Shown: positions 27,201-34,446 of the stretch, piece by piece | How the letters are laid out: every line of letters starts with the position of its first letter | Numbering within the stretch: the stretch's first letter is position 1 | Assembly (NCBI GenBank): GCA_965227645.1 | Contig: OZ245773.1 | Span: 3,038,001 to 3,102,000 of the forward strand | Direction: 5' to 3' | DNA length: 64,000 nucleotides | Source: Flavimaribacter sp024343425 | GTDB taxonomy: Bacteria; Pseudomonadota; Alphaproteobacteria; Rhizobiales; Rhizobiaceae | The notes under the pieces: generated by a model | Told to the model about the DNA's origin: nothing | Databases searched by the model: none | Seen by the model: the letters and a program-made list of their open reading frames with translations, nothing else | Program-made: the position numbers and the translations under genes

Positions 27201-29239
27201 GCTTCCGAGTTGGGTCCGCCCGCGCCGAGCCCGTAGACGACGACGCCGTCGGCGTCGTTGCCTGTGGTGGAGACCGTGACGTTGGCCAGATTATAGTCGA
27301 CGGTCGTATCGGGCACGGTGGGAAGCGGCCCGTCATAGAGGTTGGCGTCGCCGATGATGACGCCGGTCGAGCCGTCGCCCATCGTGGAAACAGAAAGATT
27401 GGCGATATCCACGACGCCGACGCTGCCGCCCGTTGAGCCGGACAGCGGGACGGTGAGCAAGCCAACCGAGTTGTCGCCTTGGGTGGCGAGCGTGGAGTCC
27501 GCCATGTCGAAAGAGGCCACGCTGCTGTCATTCGTCGCGCCGCTGAACGTCAATGCGCCGGAATTGTCGCCCGTCGTCGAAATATCGATGTTCGAGACGC
27601 TGGCGGATATGGCGGATGAGACGCCTACGCTTCCGATGAAAAGCCCCGATGAATCGTCACCCCCGGTCGTGATCGAAGTATCCGTGATGGTTGCTTCCAG
27701 GGCCGAACCGTCGCCGAGACCTCCGATGAAGACGCCGGCGCTGCTGTTGCCTCGTGTTCCGATCGTGCTTTCGGCAATGGTGACGGTGCGGCTGGATGTG
27801 TCGGATCCCTGTTCAATGTAAAAGCCAGCAGCATCATTCCCGTCGGACTCGATCGTCACGTCGCCGAGGAAATAGGTGTCGGATGACGTGTCTCCGCCGT
27901 CGACATGAAAAACGAGACCGCCCGATCCATCGCCGGAAGTCTGGAACACGCTGTCGATAACGACTGCGTTGAGGATCGAAGACGAGCCGCGCGTGACATC
28001 GACGAGCGTGGAATCGTGTCCTTCGGATGTCAGTGTGGATTCCTGCAGAAGCAGCAGCAGGTCGCTGCTGTCGCCGACTGCGAGATCGAAGACATCCGAA
28101 CCGTTTCCGCGCGTGCCGAAACTTGTGTTCGCGCCGGCGACGTTCAGGCTCGAGGTATCGCCGAGATCCATGTCGACGAGCGCCGAATTGTCGCCGCTTG
28201 TCTGAAGACCCGGTCCGTTGCTGGAATTGACGTCGTCGAACTGCACCGTGGCCGTGGAGCGGCCCGCGCCATGCATGAGAATGCCGGCGGAATTGTCGCC
28301 GTAGGTCGCGATCATCGGCTGGCCTTGCGTCGCCCCCGATCCGTCGGCTTCGAAATTGAAGACGCTGTTGGCGCCCGGGCCCAGGATGGCGGGGGAATTG
28401 TCTCCGACGGTATGGATGCGCGCGTCGTCGTACATCAGCACGTCCAGCGCGGAACCGCCACTTGCGGCGCTGATGGCGGGAGAGCCTCTGCGATGGGTGA
28501 GGATGGCGCCGTTGTCGAGTTCAACGGCGAGCGAACCTGTGCCGTCGAGCAGGATGGCGGGCGCGTTCGCCCTGATGGTCTCGACAGATCCGCCGTCGGA
28601 AATCGAAACGCTGAGCGCGCTGTAGCTTGCGGAGCGGATCGCCGCCGCGCCGTCGGAGATGATCCTGCCGCCGCCGACATCGACGCGGTTTGCACCGTCG
28701 ACTTCCCCCGACGCCGGCGGCGGAGGAACGATCACCGAACTTGAAATGAAATCGGTGATCGCGTTCATGGCCCGATCCGCCATTTTCGCCTTGTTGACCG
28801 TTACCTTGGCGGTCGTCTCGTGGATGGCGGCTTGCAGCGCTTGGTTGCTGGTAACGCCGAGGTCAATCGTGGCGTCCGACGGCGACGGATCTTCGATTCT
28901 GTTGTGATCGGCGATCAGGCTTCCAGGCCGCATGTAGATATAGGCGCCGCCGCCGAGCTGGACGGAGGAACTGCCCAGGGTCCGAAGTTCGGCGTCTTCC
29001 CCGAAATTGACGGTTACGCCTTTTGCGTCCGGCGCAATGATCGGGTCGGTTTCGGGGTTCGGAGATCCGGCGCCGCAGGTCACCGTATCGCCCGTCGCCG
29101 GCGCAGTCGCGTCACAGGCCGCCAGCGCCGGCGACGGCGCCGCGCCTATGGCCGCGGCCAGTGTGAAGATCGAAACGCCGGCCCAGGCGATCGCCCGGAA
29201 GTTTCCGCCCGCTTGCACGCATCCCGCATTGATGATCAT
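21239..29239 (-). CDS. Giant repeat-containing autotransporter (type Va secretion)
   Basis: About 2666 residues. I place the start at the ATG at 29239, behind GGGGGACCGGGAA, because it opens a long signal peptide (MIINAGCVQAGGNFRAIAWA to SPALAA). An upstream ATG at 29452 would add 71 unlikely residues. The passenger is made of short beta-helix-like rungs with recurring GDNS/GDGS/GNNS turns, organised into four units of about 380 residues. The last 280 or so residues are the autotransporter barrel, from SGQAWLAPLGGGGSIDGDGN to the terminal ASISLNLAF with the typical C-terminal phenylalanine. It is probably a surface adhesin or aggregation factor. No protease triad was seen. It is divergent from the TetR gene. 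Confidence 0.92.
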   Translation of the reverse strand: MIINAGCVQAGGNFRAIAWAGVSIFTLAAAIGAAPSPALAACDATAPATGDTVTCGAGSPNPETDPIIAPDAKGVTVNFGEDAELRTLGSSSVQLGGGAYIYMRPGSLIADHNRIEDPSPSDATIDLGVTSNQALQAAIHETTAKVTVNKAKMADRAMNAITDFISSSVIVPPPPASGEVDGANRVDVGGGRIISDGAAAIRSASYSALSVSISDGGSVETIRANAPAILLDGTGSLAVELDNGAILTHRRGSPAISAASGGSALDVLMYDDARIHTVGDNSPAILGPGANSVFNFEADGSGATQGQPMIATYGDNSAGILMHGAGRSTATVQFDDVNSSNGPGLQTSGDNSALVDMDLGDTSSLNVAGANTSFGTRGNGSDVFDLAVGDSSDLLLLLQESTLTSEGHDSTLVDVTRGSSSILNAVVIDSVFQTSGDGSGGLVFHVDGGDTSSDTYFLGDVTIESDGNDAAGFYIEQGSDTSSRTVTIAESTIGTRGNSSAGVFIGGLGDGSALEATITDTSITTGGDDSSGLFIGSVGVSSAISASVSNIDISTTGDNSGALTFSGATNDSSVASFDMADSTLATQGDNSVGLLTVPLSGSTGGSVGVVDIANLSVSTMGDGSTGVIIGDANLYDGPLPTVPDTTVDYNLANVTVSTTGNDADGVVVYGLGAGGPNSEASVSFENVVANTTGDKSRGIVVHSPGGPMMATLSFADLTAPSGPALSAEGDNATLIDVELGDESSINFSAENTSFGTLGDNSEVVSLHVGDDSDVLFFAEGASFASEGDDATLVDVTRGSSSLLGAVIIDSTFEASGDGSGGLVFHVDDGDISSDTYFLGAVTVDTNGNDAPAFMVEQGGYSSSRTVQIEESNFTTKGTNSAGVYVGALGDGSVSDLTVIDTMISTRGNGSAGLFFGGAGSLSAATVSLTNVDISTSGDSSDAVTMLGVVNDAGVASFSVLDSTLATEGDNSVGLLAVPLSGSTGGSVGVVSVDNLSVSTMGDGSTGVIIGDAGLYDGPLPTVPDTTVDYDLANVTVSTEGNDADGVVVYGLGAGGPNSEASVSFENVVANTTGDNSRGIVVHSPGGSMLATLSFADLTAPSGPALSTEGDNATLIDVDLGDESSINFSAENTSFGTAGDNSAVVSLHVGNSSDVLFVAEDVSFTSQGDNATLVEIERHSSSILRGNFTNTTLEAVGDGSGGIVVEVNQGDLSNDTFFLGEVTVHTRGDDAPAFHVGEGGDTSSRTVVVQQSDITSEGANSAGVSIGGLGDSSAIDLTFTDTTISTQGDNAPGFHFGGAGSFSAASVSLINVDISTSGDNSGAATLLGVTNESSVASFDMADATLTTEGDNSVGLLAMPLFGVTGGSTGVVSLENLTVSTLGAGSTGVIIGDAGLYDGPLPTVPDTTVDYNLAAVTVSTTGNDADGVVVYGLGAGGPNSEASVSFENVVANTTGDNSRGIVVNGPGTVVSIKDPVVTTMGDNSPAIVVPGTDSVLGLEASGAGQTTQPMIATFGDNSAGISMHGAGDSAVTMTFTEIAASSGPAFQTSGDNSTLIDVDLDGSSSGVFFADNTSFGTFGNNSDVISFHMGDNSNMLMFVQDASFTSEGDNATLVTGERGSSSFWNFVANNTTFQTLGDGSGGLVFHVNGGDTSSDTYFLGDVTIETSGNDAPAFHVEEGGSDSTRTVDLFDSNLTTRGNNSAGLYIGSLGALSASSFTVNATTIATHGDDSPGLYHGGVESGSTSLELSNLDISTVGDNSNAATHIGVRTDNSIAALDALNLTLSTQGDNSTGLMIVPVSAGLSPSAISGSTLVTSLTSVSVSTSGSGSAGVILGDAGFYGVSPSTASGSTFTHDMDFVSVETTGDDADGVVIHGLGVDATDTSSTLLLENVDITTSGDRSRGIVVNFGSQGEGSDSLTILDGIEIATTGDEAHGLVLGEGLGTELPGVDMENLLGIGDVSVSTEGMNAHALVIGENTTLTLDGANLGATTANNTIVNGLIETFDTLVATGEGGRAVHNEGILYGTFTISDPVVGNLSNNGLIESADGAAGVAVQYTGTTDDIFELQPMGVVIGSVEAGDGEDQFLLGGEGEQTFDVALIGTQYNDFEIFGKEDASVWTLTGTNAIAGPFTVAGGTLVNNAILANMAMTVGPDGRLEGNGTVGGLVIDGTVAPGNSIGVINVAGDVVFNAGSVYEVEIAAPDQADLIAATGTATINGGALDIVALDSEASYADGETYRIVEAEAGVVRNADFLYNQPFSLIRADVLYGADYVDLMLVADIPFSSLASTYNQFQAASGLQNMAQTGDALTVFNEIVQLSLAPNGDEAVRQAFDLSSGEIHASAQHVVNQTFSQFSRLLRQQGAAGVMNAGLTDTMTATHGFGNGSAGDASSGQAWLAPLGGGGSIDGDGNAAALDWWSAGIAGGYENSLDVARGEAFAGFGLGYARSSATVDARLSSMEADNFQIGVYGGWANGPWSLSGSLAYLGSSVSTTRQIAFGDINRRAETDYWTNTFGFSGEAAYGFDIASGTTLSPVATVDAGWSGHGDFSETGAGALNLTGLSESWTQFDTGLGLALQHTMPTGAGDVTFEVRALWEYAFADVVPTQTMVFEGSPTAFSVLGPDAGRNRLRLGAGVAVPVSDGFKVRANYDGLFNSQQQNHAASISLNLAF
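23500..28200 (-). repeat. Four in-frame tandem units of about 1140 bp inside the autotransporter
   Basis: Anchor sequences recur with an exact 1140-bp period. For example, ATGCCGCGCGA within the block encoding NVVANTTGDNSRGIVV starts near 24864, 26004 and 27144. The block for LYDGPLPTVPDTTVDY occurs three times. The unit nearest the 3' end is diverged and offset (about 1330 bp). The two central units are almost identical at nucleotide level, pointing to recent duplication or gene conversion. Each unit encodes 380 residues. Confidence 0.9.
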
Positions 29240-29799
29240 TTCCCGGTCCCCCGACAGGTGGTCATGTTTGTTGCTTCGGCAGTTGACGCCGAGGCTCGCC
29301 TTGACCGGACGATCGCGCCGCACGGGCGTGTTCGCGTCACTGAAAATGGCGACGCCGCGCCTGCAGTCTCTGCTCGAAAATTCCCGGATGTGGCGAGCTT
29401 CGATTCGTAGGGAATCGTATTGGAGCAGGCGCTGAAACGTCAATCTATGCACATGTTTTCATTATGAAAAAATGGGCGTCAGCCAAAGTGTCGTTGTGAA
29501 AAATACAGTATAGATTGCAATGGTTTGCGAAGTTACGCGGATCTTTTCTGCGGCTCGTTCGTTTTCAATTTGAAAAGGCGTATTGATCCGCGTCGGCGTC
29601 GACCAAAATTCTGATATCCGGAAGGCGGCGTCGCGTATAAATTGTCACTTGTGATAGTAAACCAGTTCAGTGTTGATCGACGAAGTCTCGTCGAGCAGAA
29701 GAGTACGAAAATTCACTTCGGTATATTTCACGCTGGTGGGGAGGCGGGAATTGATATTACGGCAGACGATGCATGCGCGGATATTGAGGGAGCAGGCGC
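29240..29799. other. Divergent intergenic region, autotransporter / TetR
   Basis: About 560 bp, clearly A+T richer than the flanking genes from 29450 on. It should contain the promoters and any TetR operator. I see no long perfect palindrome. The open frame running upstream from 29239 to 29452 looks like leader, not protein. Confidence 0.4.
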
Positions 29800-30450
29800 A
29801 TGGCGAATGATTCGACAATGAACGCCGGTCCCGGCGACAAGAAAAACCGGATACTGGCTGCGACGACCAAACTGCTGAGAACGCAGGGATTGCAGTCTTT
29901 CTCTTTCGACGCTGTCGCAAATGAGGCCGGCCTGTCGCGCCAGCTGGTTCGGTATTACTATTCAAGCCTGGACGAATTGATCATCGATCTCTGCGACCAC
30001 CTGGCAAAAGCCTACCAGGCGTCGCTGGTGGCGGGCATCGTGAAATTCGGTCAGGTCGAGAGGCTGGATTTTTTCCTCGATTACTTCTTCGGCATGTCCG
30101 AGGAGCATCCCATGCCTGACAACCTCGAGGTTTATGACGCCTTTTTCGCCTACGCCGTCGGCTCTAAAACGCTGAGAGATCGCCTGTGTGAGTCATACAA
30201 AACACTCGGTCAGGTCATCGAACAGGAACTGGCCATTGCGCATCCGGAACTCAATTCAGCCGCTTGCGAAGAGCTTTCCTTTCTTTTCGTCTCGATGATG
30301 CATGCGCACTGGAGCTTTGTCGCGAGCCTGGGGTATTCCAAAAGGCACAACGGAATAACGCGAAGGGCGTTTGCGCGCCTGATCGATTCCCATGTGCGGG
30401 AGAAATCGACTGACGCGCCGGCCGTCAAACCCTGGACGCGTGAGCGTTGA
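29800..30450 (+). CDS. TetR-family transcriptional regulator
   Basis: 216 residues from the ATG at 29800, behind GAGGGAGCAGG. The N-terminal helix-turn-helix is KNRILAATTKLLRTQGLQSF, then SFDAVANEAGLSRQLVRYYY, a clear TetR DNA-binding domain. The ligand domain is unassigned, although the RYYYSSLDELIIDLCDHL linker resembles BetI/TetR_C-type regulators. It is divergent from the autotransporter and may control it or itself. Beyond its stop lies a stretch of gene fragments. Confidence 0.88.
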   Translation: MANDSTMNAGPGDKKNRILAATTKLLRTQGLQSFSFDAVANEAGLSRQLVRYYYSSLDELIIDLCDHLAKAYQASLVAGIVKFGQVERLDFFLDYFFGMSEEHPMPDNLEVYDAFFAYAVGSKTLRDRLCESYKTLGQVIEQELAIAHPELNSAACEELSFLFVSMMHAHWSFVASLGYSKRHNGITRRAFARLIDSHVREKSTDAPAVKPWTRER

Positions 30451-30550
30451 TTCCCATAGAGATCGGGATCGTCTGATCGCTTTCGAAAAAATCAAAAGCA
30501 ACCCGGTCGGATTCTTGATCCTGATGACGGACGATTCCCTCTCAGACCCG

Positions 30551-30720
30551 GCGCGCCGCCTCGTCCCGCCGACAGGGCTGCACACGACGAACGTCGCCTT
30601 CCGGGCGAACACCGCGACGAGCTGTCCATCATGGAGGCCGAGACAGGAATTGTGTTGAGCGCACAGACGGAAACGGGAACTGCCCTCCCCTCTTCGGGGC
30701 ATACTGAGCGGGGCGCCCGG
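30551..30720 (+). pseudogene. Decayed copy of the 3' end of the SMP-30-like gene
   Basis: This stretch matches 20981-21150 closely: GACAGGGCTGCACACGACGA, then GTGTTGAGCGCACAGACGGA, then CTCTTCGG and ATACTGAGCG including the stop and a few bases beyond. A one-base loss near 30603 breaks the frame. Only the last 50 or so codons are present. It is followed 60 bp later by a livF tail, although the parents lie about 7 kb apart in the opposite order. Confidence 0.85.
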
Positions 30721-30782
30721 ACAAGCCTGTAAACCGAAACCATTCATCAGGCTGACGACAAAGCGCATCTTCTAAAAACGTC

Positions 30783-30985
30783 CATGTCATGGGCCACGGC
30801 GAAGCGGCGTTCGAAGGCGCGCCCGCCGACCTCCGCCAGCGCGAGGAGATCCGCAACGAATGGCTCGCCGTCGGAGGCGCGTTTTCGGCAGCTTGAATTG
30901 CGACGGCGTGTGGAGCTTCAGTGTCTGCTGTGGCTCCCGGGATGGTGATCTGGCCTGCGGGGTCAGCCGGCTGCTTTGAGCCGAT
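30783..30985 (+). repeat. livF-tail repeat copy, the longest outside livF
   Basis: It matches 13780-13985: GTCATGGGCCACGGCGAAG, CGCCGACCTCCGCCAGCGCG and ATCCGCAACGAATGGCTCGC, then the downstream block CTTCAGTGTCTGCTGTGGCT to GGCTGCTTTGAGCC. The livF stop codon is lost (GGAGGC in place of TGAGGC). No start or ATPase core is present. Confidence 0.85.
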
Positions 30986-31111
30986 CGTCGTCATTCGTTT
31001 CGACAACGCGATCGGCGGCTTTGCGACCTCATGTCGGACGTTGCGGCTGTTCCTTAGATCTCCTGAACGCAATCGCACGTGTCCGCTACTTCTGTAAAAC
31101 ACCAAATGCGG

Positions 31112-31174
31112 TCAGTAGATTGTCTGCTCGAGGTCGAGCACATTTCCCTCGAGATCATGCGCATAAGCTGTGCT
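31112..31174 (-). pseudogene. Possible C-terminal remnant of a VOC/glyoxalase-family gene
   Basis: The reverse strand encodes STAYAHDLEGNVLDLEQTIY and then a stop, which resembles the last strand of VOC-superfamily proteins (D-x-x-G-N-x-hydrophobic). An upstream in-frame stop ends the match after 20 residues, so at best it is a scrap. The remaining sequence from 30986 to 31349 shows nothing else I can identify. Confidence 0.3.
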
Positions 31175-31349
31175 TCAATCTTACAGGCATCACAAGCGTA
31201 AAGACGACGATGTCCCTTATGGTCTCCTTCACCAGACATGCGGCCTAAAGTCGATAGGTTGCGTTTAACGAACACAATGCTTGCAAGAAAAAGCAAAAGT
31301 CGCAATCTTAAGTAAATACAATTCGGAATAAATCTGAAGCGGACTTGTA

Positions 31350-34300
31350 ATGCGCCTGAAGGGTCGGAAAAACGTTTCGTTTTCAGCTGTTCTGCTGGCT
31401 GGCGTATTGATCGGGTTTTCGCTGACGGCTCAAGCAGATGACCTTTCAATTCGAGAACTTCAGAGCTTTCTAGCCGAAAACGGGTACAACCCGGGAGCGG
31501 TGGATGGGATCAACGGTCCGAGGACACGCGCCGCGTTGAAAGCGTTCCAGGCCGATCACAATCTTGCAGAAACCGGCGTGCAAGATGCGGCTACGCAGGA
31601 GGCGATCGTAAGAGACATCGAGTCCGAGGTGCCAGAAATAGACCCGGCCCCAGCCGTCATTGAGGAACTCGGGACTTCCGCCCGGAAAGAGCCGGTCCAG
31701 GCTGATGTATTTGAAGGTTTCGAACCTGAAAAGACGGCGGATGTTCCCGCCGGAAGTGAAGGCGTTGCGTTTCCATCGATGCCTATCGATTTGCCGGCTC
31801 CGTCCTCGGCATCGAAAATTGCCGAAGAAGGGCGAAACGGCGAACGCTCCGGCTATCTTTCGCCTCCGCCGCCAGGTCCTGGGCAAGAGCCAAAGGCGGA
31901 TATTGGAGAAAACGGTTCGCCTTCATCGGACGATCCGCTCGCGACCGCGCTCGTGGTTGGAATTCCTGTTCTTGCAGCTTTTGTGTGGTTCAGGCGCAGA
32001 CGCGCCAAGCGAAAGAGGAAATTGGAGCGAGCTGATGGGAGATCGAACGCTTTCGGCGGTGATTTCGCGTCGGCAAACCGCATCGCATCAACCTATTCGA
32101 CGGCCTCGGAAAGGAAACAAGCGGCTTCGCCACCGAGTATAGCCACCCCCGCCGGGATGAAAGCTGCCGGCGGTGGAGATGTACCGGGATCAAAGCCTGC
32201 GAAACGCAGGGCAGATGATAATCAATTCAGACTGGCGAATGCCAATCCTGCGGCAAGACCGTCTTCGACAAGCCGTCCAGTTTCGGCCTTTTCGAAGGTT
32301 TCTGACCGGCAGAGATTTGGTGGTTTGCATATCGAAACCGGTTCCGATCGCCTCACCAGCAAGCGCGAGCCCACCGATCGCCGGTGGTTTGCAAAGCAGG
32401 GTGCCTGGCTTCGGACCGGAGAGACCGTCAAGATTGCCGGGCGCACGATAGCGGGCATGGTGTACGTCGGCACACCGCCGCGGGCCGGTCGCTTTCAGGA
32501 GAAATGCCGGGCGTATATTGATCCCGGTCTGAAAGCTTTACCGGGCAGCGGCGACATCGCTGGGACGACCATGCCGTATTGGCCGAATTATTCGGAGATG
32601 TCACCGGTCGCCCGTGGGACATACCTCGATTGGCTCGCTTCGGGGTGCAACGATGCCCGGTATGACGCCGGCTACATGTTTCTCTATTTTTACGGTCTGG
32701 AACGCAGGTTTTTCATCGATAAGCCCGGCATGCCGGAAGCGGTCGAGATTGTGCGCGAGGTCGAGCGTCTTCACGCGCTCTATCGCGAGAACCATTCGGC
32801 GCGGCGCTATCTTGGCCTTTTTCTGGAGGCCTCAGCCCCTTTCGTTAAGGACACGCGCCCGCTTGAACTGGCATTCGGATCGGAAAGCGGCGAGCTTCCG
32901 CTGCCCGTTAAGATGCTTCTCGGCACGGCGATCCTTGAGCAGGGGCGATTGTCGGCCGAACAGTTGCTGAGCTTCTGGCATTGCCACCCGGAATGTTACG
33001 GGCGCACCCCGGCGCAGCGTTGCGCGGAGGAGTTCCGTGCATTGTTCGGCCTGAAATTCGCAGAGAAATTTCCGGATGGGCTCAAACTCCGCAAGCCCAA
33101 ACGCGATCTCAGGGTTACCTACAGGGCAGCCTCTTCGGAGTTCGAGGTGGAGCTGCTTGCGGAGGCAAACGGCCAGCCGATCCCCGATATATCCAGCCTT
33201 GGAACGCCCGTTACAGCGGCCAAGGCCATCGCTGATGAAGCCATCAAGGAACTCGACAAGCTGAGCCGCTATCTCGGTCGAAACCCAGAAGGACGCGGGA
33301 GTGTCGAAGCCCATGCCTTGCTGCCGCGAGCCCTGTGGCCGCTGTTTCCCTCGGCCGAACTTGAGGAGATCAGGCTTTGGGCGCGCGGCATTATCGATAG
33401 CGGCGGGCTCGTGCCGCTGGGGGATCTTATCGCCAGGCTGGAGGGCTCCGTTTCTGACAAGATCGGGAAGAAGCAGATCGTGAGCGCGGCCGATGCGCTG
33501 GCGCGGCTTGGCATCGGCCTTTCACCCGATCCGCGCTTTGCGCCGCGTGGTCCCAAGATCGGTGATCCGGTGATGCTGTTCGAGCAGGTTGACGGGGAGA
33601 TCGAGAATGTCAGTGACGACTACAAGCAGGCGTTGACGGAACTGACGGTCGGCGCCTTCATCGCGCATGCCGACAGCGAGATCGCGCCGGCTGAGCGCAC
33701 TGCGCTGAAGCGCCTGATTGAGAGCAAGCCGCTGAATATTTCGGAGCGGGAACGTCTCATGGCCAACCTCGCCTGGCAGCTTTCAGTGCCTCCCGATGCC
33801 CGTCTCTTGCGCAAGAGCCTGCAAAGCGTCTCCACGGAGGAAAGCGACGCTATCAGAAAGGCCATTGTGGCGATAGTTCACGCCGACAACGTGGTAGCCG
33901 CCGATGAGGTCTCTGCGATCGAGAAGATTTACAAATTTCTCGGTATTTCCGAAGGGGAGGTCTATTCCGACATTCACGCTCTTTCAGCTTCAGACGAACC
34001 GGTTACACTGTTGCGGGAGGAGCCGGTCGCGCCGGGCGAGGCGATACCTTCCCAAGCCAAGCCCGAGTTTCTCGATAGCGCAAGGATTGCGTCAATCCGA
34101 AAGGATACCGAACGTGTCTCTTCCGTCCTGGGGACTATTTTCGCTTCCGATATTAATGATGACCTCGACGAAGAGTTGCATGATGACGCGCAGCAAGACG
34201 TTCTGCCCGGCCTCGATCCGGTTCACGCTGGGTTTGTCATCGAGCTTGTTGCCCGCGAGCGGTGGTCGGAGGCCGAATTCAATATGCTGGCCGATCAGCA

Positions 34301-34436
34301 TGGACTGATGGCGGCCGGCGGGCTGGAGACGATTAATGAATGGTCATTCTCGTGCTTCGATGACGCGCTGATTGAAGAATACGAGGGTTTCGAAATCAAT
34401 ATCGATGTCGTCCGGCAATTGCAGTTGCCGGCTTAA
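31350..34436 (+). CDS. Membrane-anchored TerB-domain protein with periplasmic peptidoglycan-binding domain
   Basis: 1028 residues. Order seen: signal peptide (about 1-29, AVLLAGVLIGFSLTAQA core); peptidoglycan-binding type 1 domain (33-88, ELQSFLAENGYNPGAVDGIN, then GPRTRAALKAFQADH); Pro-rich linker; one membrane span (about 196-214, ATALVVGIPVLAAFVWF) followed by RRRRAKRKRK, so the rest is cytoplasmic. Then a TerB_N-like domain (about 345-560, WFAKQGAWLRTGETVKIAG, WPNYSEMSPVARGTYLDWLA), a TerB-like helical domain (about 760-890, VGAFIAHADSEIAPAERTAL) and a TerB_C-like end (DPVHAGFVIELVARERWSEA). The domain assignment is by eye. It lies 10 bp before a BrxD-like ATPase gene. The envelope-sensing front end is unusual for TerB_N/TerB_C proteins. 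Confidence 0.85.
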   Translation: MRLKGRKNVSFSAVLLAGVLIGFSLTAQADDLSIRELQSFLAENGYNPGAVDGINGPRTRAALKAFQADHNLAETGVQDAATQEAIVRDIESEVPEIDPAPAVIEELGTSARKEPVQADVFEGFEPEKTADVPAGSEGVAFPSMPIDLPAPSSASKIAEEGRNGERSGYLSPPPPGPGQEPKADIGENGSPSSDDPLATALVVGIPVLAAFVWFRRRRAKRKRKLERADGRSNAFGGDFASANRIASTYSTASERKQAASPPSIATPAGMKAAGGGDVPGSKPAKRRADDNQFRLANANPAARPSSTSRPVSAFSKVSDRQRFGGLHIETGSDRLTSKREPTDRRWFAKQGAWLRTGETVKIAGRTIAGMVYVGTPPRAGRFQEKCRAYIDPGLKALPGSGDIAGTTMPYWPNYSEMSPVARGTYLDWLASGCNDARYDAGYMFLYFYGLERRFFIDKPGMPEAVEIVREVERLHALYRENHSARRYLGLFLEASAPFVKDTRPLELAFGSESGELPLPVKMLLGTAILEQGRLSAEQLLSFWHCHPECYGRTPAQRCAEEFRALFGLKFAEKFPDGLKLRKPKRDLRVTYRAASSEFEVELLAEANGQPIPDISSLGTPVTAAKAIADEAIKELDKLSRYLGRNPEGRGSVEAHALLPRALWPLFPSAELEEIRLWARGIIDSGGLVPLGDLIARLEGSVSDKIGKKQIVSAADALARLGIGLSPDPRFAPRGPKIGDPVMLFEQVDGEIENVSDDYKQALTELTVGAFIAHADSEIAPAERTALKRLIESKPLNISERERLMANLAWQLSVPPDARLLRKSLQSVSTEESDAIRKAIVAIVHADNVVAADEVSAIEKIYKFLGISEGEVYSDIHALSASDEPVTLLREEPVAPGEAIPSQAKPEFLDSARIASIRKDTERVSSVLGTIFASDINDDLDEELHDDAQQDVLPGLDPVHAGFVIELVARERWSEAEFNMLADQHGLMAAGGLETINEWSFSCFDDALIEEYEGFEINIDVVRQLQLPA

Positions 34437-34446
34437 GGGGGAACAG

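Noticed and set aside
23500..28200. CRISPR-like regular repeats
   Set aside because: The period is 1140 bp, the repeats are coding and in frame, and there is no spacer/repeat pattern of 20-40 bp.
29240..29452. N-terminal extension of the autotransporter from an ATG at 29452
   Set aside because: The 71 extra residues are charged and unlike a signal, and a good ribosome-binding site and signal peptide begin at 29239.
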